Positions 20,583 to 29,191 of a stretch of DNA of 64,000 nucleotides are shown one piece after another. The position numbers and the translations under genes were made by a program. The DNA lies in the NCBI GenBank assembly GCA_963787485.1, contig CAWBDF010000008.1, positions 1 to 64,000 of the forward strand, in the 5' to 3' direction. The notes below the pieces were generated by a model. It made no database searches. It was not told the origin of the DNA and worked only from the letters and a program-made list of their open reading frames with translations. This DNA is from Bog-473 sp963787485. GTDB taxonomy: Bacteria; Actinomycetota; Acidimicrobiia; Acidimicrobiales; RAAP-2. Within the stretch, counting starts at the first letter, position 1, and each line of letters begins with the position of its first letter.

Positions 20583-21479
20583 TCAGTGGACGATCTTGGA
20601 CAACGGAATTTCCAGAATGTCCGTCGCCCCCTGGTCACGCAATGCCGGGATGAGGATGTTGATGTCGGACTTGGCCACCACCGCTTCGAGGGCGAAGGCA
20701 CCTCCCCCGGACAGCTCCGAGACCGTCGGAGCGCGCAGGGACGGCAACGCGGCCACGACCGCAGTGAGACTCTCGGCCGACACATTGAGCTTCACCAGCA
20801 CCTTGCCCCGAGCTTCGAGCGTCCCCTGCAGCAAGGTCAGGATCTGCTCCATGGCATGGCGCATCTCGGGGTCGGCCGCCGCCGCAGGGTTGGCGATGAG
20901 CTCGGTGTGCGACACGAGCAGTGTCGCAATGACCTTGAGCCCCGCCGCCCGCAGGGCGCCGCCCGTCTCGGTCATGTCCACGACGGCGTCAGCGATGTCG
21001 GGCACTTTGGCCTCGGTGGCGCCATAGGAGAGGGCCAGGTCGGCCTCGATCCCGTGCGCGGCCATGGCCTGACGCGTCAGCTCGGGGTACTCGGTGCTCA
21101 CCCGTAGACGGCCCGGCCGTCCCTCGACCGAGGCGGCCAGCTCGGCCAGGGAGCTCACGGGTGAGTCCCCATGGACGGCGAGCACCACCCGGGCCGGGTT
21201 GGAGGTGTTCTTGGAGTAGGACAGCCTCCCGAGCGAGACGACCTCGCTCCCCCGCTCGTCGACCCAGTCGCGTCCGGTGATGCCGAGTTCGAAGAGCCCG
21301 TCGGCCACGTAGACCGGGATCTCTTGGGGCCGCAGAATGCGCACCTCGCTGATGCGTGGATCGGCGATCGTGCCCCGGTAGGCCACGTCAGAGGCACGGT
21401 TGACGGCGAGATCGGCTTCCTCGAAGAGCGCCATCGTGGCGCGTTCGAGCGAACCCTTGGGCAGCACGAGGCGGAGCAT
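20583..21479 (-). CDS. hisG: ATP phosphoribosyltransferase, long form
   Basis: First step of histidine synthesis: ATP plus PRPP. The 298-residue protein begins MLRLVLPKGSLERATMALFE and includes the PRPP-binding region near DAVVDMTETGGALR and the C-terminal ACT-like regulatory domain (about 215-298, KVLVKLNVSAESL...), so it is the long, histidine-feedback form that needs no HisZ. A -10-like TAAATT lies 8 nt before the ATG, sharing its TAA with the ribH stop, so it may have its own nearly leaderless promoter. No hisE or other his gene is nearby. Confidence 0.94.
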   Translation of the reverse strand: MLRLVLPKGSLERATMALFEEADLAVNRASDVAYRGTIADPRISEVRILRPQEIPVYVADGLFELGITGRDWVDERGSEVVSLGRLSYSKNTSNPARVVLAVHGDSPVSSLAELAASVEGRPGRLRVSTEYPELTRQAMAAHGIEADLALSYGATEAKVPDIADAVVDMTETGGALRAAGLKVIATLLVSHTELIANPAAAADPEMRHAMEQILTLLQGTLEARGKVLVKLNVSAESLTAVVAALPSLRAPTVSELSGGGAFALEAVVAKSDINILIPALRDQGATDILEIPLSKIVH

Positions 21480-21490
21480 GGCGTCCGAAT

Positions 21491-22024
21491 TTACGAGAGC
21501 GGGGCGCGACGGAGGAGCCGGACCATCTCGACAGCCGTCAATGCCGCCTCGCGGCCCTTGTTGGTGCGGTCCGGCTCGGACCGTTCGAGCGCCTGGGCGA
21601 GCGTGTCGGTGGTGAGCACGCCGAAGACCACCGGAGTCCCGGTGGCCAGCTGCACCTGCTGGATCCCCGATGCGCACTCTCCGGCGACGACGTCGTAGTG
21701 GCCCGTTTCACCGCGGATCACCGCCCCGACGCACACGACGGCGTCGACCTTCCCCGCATGGGCGAAGGCTCGGGCCACGAGCGGGAGCTCGAAGGCCCCG
21801 GGGGCCCACGCCACGGTGACGTCGCCTCGCTCGACGCCGGCCTCGGCCAGCGCGTCGAGCGCGCCCCGGAGCAGCCGGAGCGTGACCCCTCCGTTGAACC
21901 GCGCCGCGGCGATGCCGATGCGCAGCCCGGTGCCATCGAGCCCCCCGACCAGGCTGGCGCCCGTCCGGCCCTCCACTTCGTCGAGCGCCCCCTCGGGAAG
22001 GGCGGCCACGTCGGATCCGGCCAT
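21491..22024 (-). CDS. ribH: 6,7-dimethyl-8-ribityllumazine synthase
   Basis: Condenses the pyrimidinedione from RibD with the butanone phosphate from RibBA. The 177-residue protein has IAAARFN near residue 40, WAPGAFELPLVAR, VCVGAVIRGETGHYDVV and PVVFGVLTTDT, the family's active-site segments. There is an N-terminal extension of about 35 residues before the first strand. ATG start 12 bases after ribBA. The partner riboflavin synthase (ribE) is not in this cluster. Confidence 0.95.
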   Translation of the reverse strand: MAGSDVAALPEGALDEVEGRTGASLVGGLDGTGLRIGIAAARFNGGVTLRLLRGALDALAEAGVERGDVTVAWAPGAFELPLVARAFAHAGKVDAVVCVGAVIRGETGHYDVVAGECASGIQQVQLATGTPVVFGVLTTDTLAQALERSEPDRTNKGREAALTAVEMVRLLRRAPLS

Positions 22025-22036
22025 CAGCCGATCATC

Positions 22037-23257
22037 TCACCGAACGTCGTCGAGGCCGGGTAGCAGGTGGCCCATCCGCTCGCGCTTGGTGCGCAGGTAG
22101 GCGATGTTCTCAGGGTTGGGCGAGGATTGCAGCGGGACGCGCTCGGTGATGTCGAGGCCGAAGCCCTCCAAGCCGCCGTACTTGAACGGGTTGTTCGTCA
22201 TGAGCCTCATGGTGGTGACCCCGAGGTCGACGAGGATCTGCGCGCCGATGCCGTACTCGCGGGTGTCCACCGGGAGCCCCTGCTGCAGGTTGGCGTCCAC
22301 GGTGTCGTGGCCCTCCTCCTGCAGCTGGTAGGCGCGGATCTTGTGGCCGAGCCCGATGCCGCGGCCCTCGTGGCCGCGCAGGTAGACGAGCACACCGCGG
22401 CCCTCCTGCTCAATCAGGTCGAGGGCGGCATGGAGCTGTGGGCCGCAGTCGCAGCGCAGCGAGCCGAAGACGTCGCCGGTGAGGCACTCGGAGTGCACTC
22501 GCACGAGCACGTCCTCAGTGCCGGCCACCTCTCCCATGACCAGCGCCAGGTGTTGTTCGTTGTCGAGCACCGACTCGTAGACGAAGGCCCGGAACTCTCG
22601 ACTCTGGGCCGGAATACGTGCCTCGGACACCCGGCGCACCAGCTTCTCGGTCCGGCGCCGGTAACGGATGAGGTCGGCGATGGAGATCAGCGGGAGGTCG
22701 TGCTTCTTGGCGAAGCGCTCCAGCTCGGGCAGCCGGGCCATGGCCGACTTGTCCTCGGTCACGATCTCGCACAGCACGCCCGCGGGCGCCAGCCCGGCGG
22801 CGCGGGCCAGGTCGACCGTGGCCTCCGTGTGGCCGGCCCGCTTCAGCACCCCGCCGGGGCGGTAGCGCAGGGGGAAGATGTGCCCGGGGCGATTCAGGTC
22901 GCCCGGCAGGGTGGCCGGGTCGATCAGGGCGCCGATGGTGGCAGCCCGGTCGGCGGCGGAGATGCCGGTGGTCGTGCCACGTCCGGAGTCGACGCTGACG
23001 GTGAAGGCGGTGCGCTGCGCCTCGGTGTTCACGCTGACCATGAGGGGCAGGTCGAGGGCGTCCGCCCGCTCCGGGAGCAGCGGCGCGCAGATGACGCCCG
23101 AGGTGTGCGCCAGGAAGAAGGCGATGTTCTCGGGCGTAGCGGCTTCGGCCGCCATCACCAGGTCGCCCTCGTTCTCGCGGTCCGCGTCGTCGACCACCAC
23201 CACCATGCCCAGTCGGCGGATGGCGTCGACGGCCTCGTGCACCTCGGAAAAGCTCAT
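22037..23257 (-). CDS. ribBA: Bifunctional DHBP synthase / GTP cyclohydrolase II
   Basis: Two early riboflavin steps in one protein of 406 residues. The N-terminal half (about 1-205) is 3,4-dihydroxy-2-butanone-4-phosphate synthase with DDADRENEGDLVMAAE and HTSGVICAPL. The C-terminal half (about 210-400) is GTP cyclohydrolase II with RVHSECLTGDVFGSLRCDCG supplying the three zinc cysteines, and YLRGHEGRGIGL. The ATG overlaps the ribD stop by one base (TGATG). Confidence 0.96.
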   Translation of the reverse strand: MSFSEVHEAVDAIRRLGMVVVVDDADRENEGDLVMAAEAATPENIAFFLAHTSGVICAPLLPERADALDLPLMVSVNTEAQRTAFTVSVDSGRGTTTGISAADRAATIGALIDPATLPGDLNRPGHIFPLRYRPGGVLKRAGHTEATVDLARAAGLAPAGVLCEIVTEDKSAMARLPELERFAKKHDLPLISIADLIRYRRRTEKLVRRVSEARIPAQSREFRAFVYESVLDNEQHLALVMGEVAGTEDVLVRVHSECLTGDVFGSLRCDCGPQLHAALDLIEQEGRGVLVYLRGHEGRGIGLGHKIRAYQLQEEGHDTVDANLQQGLPVDTREYGIGAQILVDLGVTTMRLMTNNPFKYGGLEGFGLDITERVPLQSSPNPENIAYLRTKRERMGHLLPGLDDVR

Positions 23258-24255
23258 CAGGCGGCCACCTCGACACGCAGGTCGCCGCCCAGGCGCTCGA
23301 CCGACACCAACTGTCCCTTCCACACGTCACCAATTGTGCCAGCCCCGCGCCCAATGAAGAGCGGCTGGGCGTCGTTTCCCCCGAAGAAGGCCGGCGCCAG
23401 GTACACCACATAGCGGTCCACCAGGCCCGAGGCGTGGAAGTCGTGGGCCACCGTGGCTCCACCCTCGACCAGCAGCTGGATCACGCCGCGGTGCCCCAGC
23501 TCGTCGAGCACGTGGCCCAGATCCCCGGAGAGCTCCAATGCCGGGTGTACCCGGGCCCCCGGTGGCGCCTTGCCGAGCACCACGCGCAGGGGCTGGACGC
23601 GGTCCACCCCGTCGTCGAGCCGCACCGTCAGTTGGGGGTCGTCGGTACGCACCGTGGACGCGCCAACCAGCACGGCGTCGGAGTGCGCCCGGAGGAGGTG
23701 GGCGTCGCGTCGCGCGGCCTCGCCGGTGATCCAGCGGCTCGTCCCGTCGGGCGCCGCGGTGCCCCCGTCGAGGGTGGCCGCCATCTTGAGCACCACCCAG
23801 GGGCGACCGGTGCTCCGATGCTTGAGGTACGGCGCCAGCTGCTCGGTGACCTCGTCGGCCGCCACGCCGATGGTGACCTCAATTCCCGCCTCACGCAGAG
23901 CGGCCACTCCCCGACCCGACACCCGCGGATCGGGGTCGCGGATCCCGACGACGACCCGTGACACGCCGGCGTCGACGATCGCCTCGGTGCACGGCGGGGT
24001 CCGCCCGTGATGGACACACGGCTCGAGCGTGACGTAGAGCGTCGCCCCACGAGCGGCTCCCCCCGCCGCGGCGAGGGCCACCACTTCGGCGTGGGGACCG
24101 CCCGTCGGTGCCGTGGCCCCTCGGAAGACCCGGCCTTCCAGGTCCTCGGACCGCGGCGGCACGACCACGCAGCCGACCCACGGGTTGGGGGCCGTCGTCG
24201 TTCTCACCGTCGCCGCCTGGGCCAGGGCCCGGCGCATGTGCTCCAGGTCGTCCAT
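23257..24255 (-). CDS. ribD: Bifunctional riboflavin deaminase/reductase RibD
   Basis: Deaminates and then reduces the pyrimidine product of GTP cyclohydrolase II. The 332-residue protein has a cytidine-deaminase-like N-domain with zinc motif GPHAEVVAL and EPCVHHGRTPPC (about 52-86), and a DHFR-like reductase domain (about 145-330, VVLKMAATLDGGTAAPDG...LLVEGGATVAHDF). ATG start 3 bases after rpe. Confidence 0.95.
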   Translation of the reverse strand: MDDLEHMRRALAQAATVRTTTAPNPWVGCVVVPPRSEDLEGRVFRGATAPTGGPHAEVVALAAAGGAARGATLYVTLEPCVHHGRTPPCTEAIVDAGVSRVVVGIRDPDPRVSGRGVAALREAGIEVTIGVAADEVTEQLAPYLKHRSTGRPWVVLKMAATLDGGTAAPDGTSRWITGEAARRDAHLLRAHSDAVLVGASTVRTDDPQLTVRLDDGVDRVQPLRVVLGKAPPGARVHPALELSGDLGHVLDELGHRGVIQLLVEGGATVAHDFHASGLVDRYVVYLAPAFFGGNDAQPLFIGRGAGTIGDVWKGQLVSVERLGGDLRVEVAA

Positions 24256-24258
24256 CGA

Positions 24259-24993
24259 TCACGCCCTCGAGCGTGACGCCGCGACCGCCGTGCGGGCCGC
24301 CGCCCGGATGGCCTCGGTCGCCTCCCAGGGTCGCGGGTGCCCGAAGATGGCGCTGCCGGCCACCAGGACGTTGGCCCCGGCCACGGCGACGTCGCCCGCG
24401 GTCGTGGCGTCAATGCCTCCGTCGACCTCCACGTCGAGCGCCAGCCCGCCCGCGTCGGCGGCGGCGCGCACCTGGGCCACCTTGGGCAGCACCTCGGGCA
24501 TGAAGCTCTGTCCGCCGAAGCCGGGGAACACGGTCATGCACAACACCAGGTCGACCTGCCCCAGGTACGGCTCGACCGCTTCGAAAGGGGTGTCGGGGTT
24601 GAGGGCCAGGCCGGCCCGCAGTCCCAGGCTGCGCAGGTGGGCCACCAGCTCGTCGGTGGCCCCGACCTCCACGTGCACCGTGCAACCGTCGGCGCCGGCG
24701 TCGGCAAACGCGTCGAGATAGCGACCCGGCTCGGTCATCATGAGGTGGCAGTCGAAGAAGAGCGGAGTGTGGTGGCGGAGCGAGGCCACCACCGGCGGGC
24801 CGACGGTGACGTTGGGGACGAAGTGCCCGTCCATGACGTCGACGTGCAGCCAGTCGGCGGTGGGTGCCACCTCACCCACCTGTTCGGCCAGCATCCCGAA
24901 GTCCGCCGACAGCACCGAGGGGGCGATCCGCAGGTCACCGACGCGACCCGGGTCTCGGGCCTGAGTGACCCCGGCGCGCCGCTGCGGTTCCAC
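24259..24993 (-). CDS. rpe: Ribulose-phosphate 3-epimerase
   Basis: Interconverts ribulose-5-phosphate and xylulose-5-phosphate; ribulose-5-phosphate is also the RibBA substrate, which fits the neighbourhood. TIM-barrel markers: IAPSVLSADFGML, HVDVMDGHFVPNVTVGP, DCHLMMTEP, MTVFPGFGGQSF and DVEVDGGID. I placed the start at GTG 24993 (244 aa), just after the upstream stop and preceded by GAGGGA; a GTG at 25023 would overlap the upstream gene by 22 bases. Confidence 0.92.
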   Translation of the reverse strand: MEPQRRAGVTQARDPGRVGDLRIAPSVLSADFGMLAEQVGEVAPTADWLHVDVMDGHFVPNVTVGPPVVASLRHHTPLFFDCHLMMTEPGRYLDAFADAGADGCTVHVEVGATDELVAHLRSLGLRAGLALNPDTPFEAVEPYLGQVDLVLCMTVFPGFGGQSFMPEVLPKVAQVRAAADAGGLALDVEVDGGIDATTAGDVAVAGANVLVAGSAIFGHPRPWEATEAIRAAARTAVAASRSRA

Positions 24994-25001
24994 GCCGTCC
25001 C

Positions 25002-25808
25002 TCAGCTGAAGCGCGCCCAGCACAGAATGCGCCGGAACCCGTAGAAGTACGGCTCACGCTCGCCGAGCTCCTCTACGAGGCGTTCGCGGTAGCGCTCGAC
25101 GAACTGGTCGAAGAGCCCGGGGTCCAGGCGCTTCCGGTACGGGGTCAAGAGGGTGCCCATGACCCACTCGACGACCTCGCTGGTCGACTCGAGCTCGTGG
25201 CCGTAGACCTCCATGCGGACCACCTGGTCCTTCGCACCCAACTCGTAGAGCAAGTCGGCGTAGAGCTCGGGCGACAGCACGAACCTGCCCCGGTCGTCGG
25301 GCGCATCCCCGTCGAGGGCGTCGATGAACGGGGCTTCGTTGGCCACGGCGTGCGCCAGGACGTGTGACGGGTGGCGATAGTTCGCCGGTACCTGGAAGGC
25401 CAGCTGCCCGTCGGGGGCCAGCGCCGTCCGCATGCGCGCCAACAGGTTCAAGTGGTCGTCGACCCATTGCAACGACGCGTTGGCGAAGACCAGATTGAGC
25501 CCTTCGCCGAGCCAGGTGGAGATGTCACCCTGGACGAAGGAGAGCCCCGGCACGTCGGGGTACGACGCGTGAGCGCGGGCGAGCATGGTCGGCGACGAGT
25601 CGATGCCGACGGTCTCCTTGGCCTGCATCTCCTCGTGGAGGACCCTGGTCAGGTCGCCCGTCCCGCACCCGAGGTCGACGACGCCCCCGCCGGGGACCGG
25701 CTGGCACAGCATCAGGAGGTCGTCGAAGGGCTGCTGACGCTGGGAGCGGAAGCGCTCGTACTGGTCCGGGCTCCACCCGTCGATCGGAGTCAGTGTCACC
25801 GCACTCAT
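25002..25808 (-). CDS. SAM-dependent methyltransferase, trans-aconitate methyltransferase-like
   Basis: A 268-residue class I methyltransferase. Motif I VVDLGCGTGDLTRVL is near residue 50, motif II acid VGIDSS near 74, and FANASLQWVDDH near 117 is the block typical of E. coli Tam. Overall layout follows Tam (trans-aconitate 2-methyltransferase), but the substrate is inferred only. The frame is open upstream through fmt; MSAVTLTPIDGWSPDQY is the natural start. It lies between fmt and rpe. Confidence 0.75.
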   Translation of the reverse strand: MSAVTLTPIDGWSPDQYERFRSQRQQPFDDLLMLCQPVPGGGVVDLGCGTGDLTRVLHEEMQAKETVGIDSSPTMLARAHASYPDVPGLSFVQGDISTWLGEGLNLVFANASLQWVDDHLNLLARMRTALAPDGQLAFQVPANYRHPSHVLAHAVANEAPFIDALDGDAPDDRGRFVLSPELYADLLYELGAKDQVVRMEVYGHELESTSEVVEWVMGTLLTPYRKRLDPGLFDQFVERYRERLVEELGEREPYFYGFRRILCWARFS

Positions 25809-25810
25809 GT

Positions 25811-26698
25811 CTAGTCCGTCCCCAGGCGATCCCCGGGCGCGAGGTGCACCCCGCGCAGCCAGGCGTCGGCTGACATGGGGGAACGGCTCTCGGGCTGCAC
25901 CCGGCGCAGCTCCACGACGCCGTCGCCGGTCACCACGCGTGGACCGTGCAGCGTCCCGGGCGCTCGGCCGGCCAGCACGGGATCGGGCGCCGCCGGCGCC
26001 GCGTCCAACACGCGCAGGCGCCCGCCGCGGAACGTCGTCCAGGCTCGCTCCAGGCGGACCACGCGTCGAACGTGCGCCGCCGCTCGGCTCCAGTCGAGGT
26101 GCAGGTCCTCGGGCGTGAGCTTGGCGGCCACCGTCGGCTCGCCGACTTGCGGTCGCGGCGCGGGCAACCCCGCCAGGCCGTCGGCCAGCACGGCGACGAG
26201 CAGCGAGCACCCCACGTCCACCAGGCGGGCGCGCAACGCGGACAACGCGACCTGGTCGTCGAGCGGCACCGAACGCGACGTGTAGACCGGGCCGGTGTCG
26301 AGGCCCTCGTCGATCTTCATCAGGCACACGCCGGTCTCGGAGTCGCCGGCGAGGATGGCGCGTTCGACCGGCGCGGCGCCGCGCCACCGTGGCAGCAGTG
26401 AGAAGTGCAGGTTGACCATGAGGAGGTCTTCCAACAGGCGCGAGGGGATGATTCGCCCGTAGGCCACGACCACGGCGAGGTCCGCGTGGACGTCGGACAC
26501 CTGGTCCAGGTCGTCGGTGACGGGGATCCCCAGCTCGGTCGCGGCCTCCTTGACCGGGCTCGGCGTTGCCTTTCCGCCGCGGCCGCGGCGCCGGTCCGGC
26601 CGGGTGACGCACAGCGCCACCTCGTGCCCGGCGGTGGCGAGCGCCCGCAGCGGCGGGACCGCCATCTCGGGGGTGCCGACGTACGCCAAGCGGGCCAT
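25811..26698 (-). CDS. fmt: Methionyl-tRNA formyltransferase
   Basis: Formylates initiator Met-tRNA with 10-formyl-tetrahydrofolate. Residues 1-190 form the Rossmann-like catalytic domain with LAYVGTPEMAVPPL, VNLHFSLLPRWRGAAPVERA (Asn/His active-site block), and GLDTGPVY. The C-terminal OB-like tRNA-binding domain follows. 295 residues, slightly short of the usual 310. Start at ATG giving MARLAYVGTP, 10 bases after def, the common def-fmt pairing. Confidence 0.94.
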   Translation of the reverse strand: MARLAYVGTPEMAVPPLRALATAGHEVALCVTRPDRRRGRGGKATPSPVKEAATELGIPVTDDLDQVSDVHADLAVVVAYGRIIPSRLLEDLLMVNLHFSLLPRWRGAAPVERAILAGDSETGVCLMKIDEGLDTGPVYTSRSVPLDDQVALSALRARLVDVGCSLLVAVLADGLAGLPAPRPQVGEPTVAAKLTPEDLHLDWSRAAAHVRRVVRLERAWTTFRGGRLRVLDAAPAAPDPVLAGRAPGTLHGPRVVTGDGVVELRRVQPESRSPMSADAWLRGVHLAPGDRLGTD

Positions 26699-26708
26699 CG
26701 AGCGCGAC

Positions 26709-27242
26709 TCAGCGCGTGAAGAGACCGGCCAGCCCGTCCGGGTCGGACGAGGACAGGTCCAGCGTGCGCTGGCGCAGGATCTTGAGCGCTTCTTTGCGCT
26801 GTTCCTCATCGAGATGCTCCATCAAGAGGATGCCGTCGAGGTGGTCCAGCTCGTGCTGGAAGACGCGCCCCTCAATCTCGGAGGCTTCGACCGACACCTC
26901 GTTGCCGTCGAGGTCCAGCCCCACCAGGTGCACCTCGTTGGGACGCACGATCTCCCAGCTGAGCCCCGGCACCGAGAGGCAGCCCTCCTCGTAGACCCAC
27001 TCTCCGGTGCTCTCCACGATGCGGGGGTTGATCACGACACGCACGCCCTCGCCGATGTCGTAGACGAAGACGCGTTTTTGCACCCCGATCTGGTTGGCCG
27101 CCAGCCCCATGCCGGGCGCGGCGTACATGGTCTCGACCATGGAGTCGACCAGGTTCGCGACGGCGGCGTCGATCTCCTCGACCTCGCGGGTGCGCTCCTT
27201 GAGCACCGGGTCGCCGTACTGGCGAATGATCAGCGCAGGCAT
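26709..27242 (-). CDS. def: Peptide deformylase
   Basis: Metal enzyme removing the formyl group from nascent proteins. All three motifs are intact in the 177-residue protein: GMGLAANQIG (about 45-54), EEGCLSVPG (about 88-96) and HELDHLDGIL (about 131-140), which supply the Cys and two His metal ligands. The C-terminal tail is longer than in E. coli. The -10 hexamer TAGAAT lies 6 nt before the ATG, so def probably starts a leaderless transcript within the long gene cluster. Confidence 0.96.
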   Translation of the reverse strand: MPALIIRQYGDPVLKERTREVEEIDAAVANLVDSMVETMYAAPGMGLAANQIGVQKRVFVYDIGEGVRVVINPRIVESTGEWVYEEGCLSVPGLSWEIVRPNEVHLVGLDLDGNEVSVEASEIEGRVFQHELDHLDGILLMEHLDEEQRKEALKILRQRTLDLSSSDPDGLAGLFTR

Positions 27243-27248
27243 TAACCC

Positions 27249-27254
27249 ATTCTA
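27249..27254 (-). promoter_or_regulatory. def promoter -10 (leaderless)
   Basis: Minus strand TAGAAT, five of six matches to TATAAT, followed by GGGTTA and the def ATG. It lies in the 48-base gap after the priA stop, one of the larger gaps in this part of the cluster. No clear -35. Confidence 0.6.
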
Positions 27255-27290
27255 CCGGCGCCGCATCGCGTCGCTCTTCGGGGAGGCAGG

Positions 27291-29154
27291 TCACAACGAC
27301 ACCGGGTCGACCTCGACGCGCAGCCCGCGCCCCGGCGGACGTGGCGTGCGGGCCAGGAGGTCACACAGCGGGCCATGCGCCGGAGCCTCGACGAGCGTGC
27401 GTCCGTCACCCAGGGGCGTGATCGTGATCGAACCGCCGTCCTCGAGCTCGGAGGCCGTGCCGGCCGCACCTCGGAGAGCATCGGCGTAGTCGGGCGCCAG
27501 GGCTCCCGAGAGCAGCGCCAACGCACGGAACGGTGGCAGCGCGGCCTCGCGCCGCAGCGCGAGCTCGGCGTCGAGCACCGGCCCTGGCTCGCCACGGGCG
27601 GCCGCCTGGAGCACCGGATGGTGTGGCACACGCGTCTGCACCAGGACCCGGGCTGCGGGCGGACCGACACCTCGGGGTCCCACCAGCCTCCCAGCGCGCA
27701 CCAGAAGGGCCAGCGTCTCCTGGGTCGCCGAGAGGCGGGGTGCCAAGAGGTGCAGGTCGATGTCCAAGAACGCCACGGCTCGGGCGCTTCGTACCCGGTG
27801 CAACACCGCCTCGGTGCCCACCACGACCGCGGTGTCGGGCACGACTGGTTCCTGGCCGCCCGTCCCGACCGGGCCGGCCACCTCGCCCACCTCCACACCG
27901 AGCAACGCGGCCAGCTCCTCGCGCAGGCGGCTGACGCCGGCGCGCAACGTCTTCATGCGGAGCCGGCCGCAGGCCGCGCACACGACCGGCCGGGTCTCGC
28001 CACACCGGGGACACCGCAGGACCGGGCCCTCGGACACGCGCTCGGGCCGGGGCGCGGGCGGGCGCGGCCGCGGCGACGTCCGAACGCGTCGTCGCGGCGC
28101 CACAGCGGGTGCACCTCGCCAGCTCGCCGCAGTGGACGCAAGCCAGCAGTCGGGCACCGCCCTTGCGGTTGTAGACGCAGACCAGTCGTCCGGTGGCCCC
28201 GGCGTCCGTGGCGGCCAGCACGGTGCGCGCCAGGCGGACGAGCTCCTCCGAGAAGAGCCCCGTGCGCGGATCACCGCCACGGCGGTCCACCAGTTGGAGC
28301 GCCGGCCAACCGGACCGCTCCGCGTGCACGGTGAGCGCGCTCGTGCGCACGGTCGGGTGAGCGGCCAGCGCCAGCGGCGGGATCGGGGAGGCCACTACGC
28401 AGGGTACGGCCTCTCGTCGCGCCCGCTCGACGAGGACCTCGAGGGCGTGGTAGGTGGGCGCGCGTTCTTCGACGTACGCGGCATCGTGGGCGTCGAGCAC
28501 GACGGCCGCCGCGAGGCGCGGCACCGGGCTCCAGGCGCCGGTCCGGCTGCCGACGACGACGGGCCACCCGGCGCGGGCTTCCTCCCAGGTGCCGCCGGCC
28601 GGGCAGCCCCGGCGTTCGAGACGGACCCGCAGCCGCTCGGCCCAACCCACCGAGGGGACCAGCACGACGGTGCTCCCGCCTCGGGCCCGAACGGCAGTGT
28701 CGTCCACCACCGCCAGCACCAGATGGATGAGGTCGGTGGCGGGAGGGAGACGCACGACCAGGGGCCCGGGTTGGGCCAGGTCGAGCTCCATTCCGAGACC
28801 CAGGTCGACCTGCGTGGCGGCGGGCTCGTCGGGCGGGTGCGGCAGGGTCCGCACGATGGTGTCGGGAGACGCCGAGGCCAAGAAGGACGCCTCCGGACCG
28901 GCCCAGCGCCAGGCGGCCCAGCGCGCCATCTCGACCACGGCCGGTGGTGGGCCCCAACCCAGCCAGGACTTGGCCTCCCGCAGCTCGACCCCCTGCGGTG
29001 GCGACGGCTCGACGTCAACGACCCAGCCGCGCACGGTCCGGCCGTGCAAGGGCACGCGGACGCGGGTTCCCACCTGCACGTCGTACGACCACCGCACCGG
29101 AATGGCGTAGTCGAAGTCCCTGGCCAACGCCTCGACGTCCGTGCGCACCCTCAC
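27291..29154 (-). pseudogene. priA: Primosomal protein N' (PriA-like), frameshifted
   Basis: Replication-restart protein, actinobacterial type. The N-terminal DNA-binding domain (VGTRVRVPLHGRTVRGWVVD, about 28-47) and central region read from 29154 to about 28050. The Zn-finger continuation LRCPRCGETRPVVCAACGRL and the C-terminal domain are in another frame ending at 27291. The switch lies in a GC-rich linker (about 28040-28085) between the Cys pairs CVHCGELARCTRCG and CPRC; the span fits one extra base (620 residues after repair). The helicase P-loop GxxGSGKT is absent, as in mycobacterial PriA, so it is probably not an active helicase. GTG start. Confidence 0.82.
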
Positions 29155-29191
29155 GGTGCGCGCGTCGGGCGTCAGGAGAGGGCCCGGATGC

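Noticed and set aside
20582..20590. Separate promoter for the cold-shock-like gene
   Set aside because: Its start is one base after the hisG stop with no TANNNT at the right spacing; read as the operon tail.
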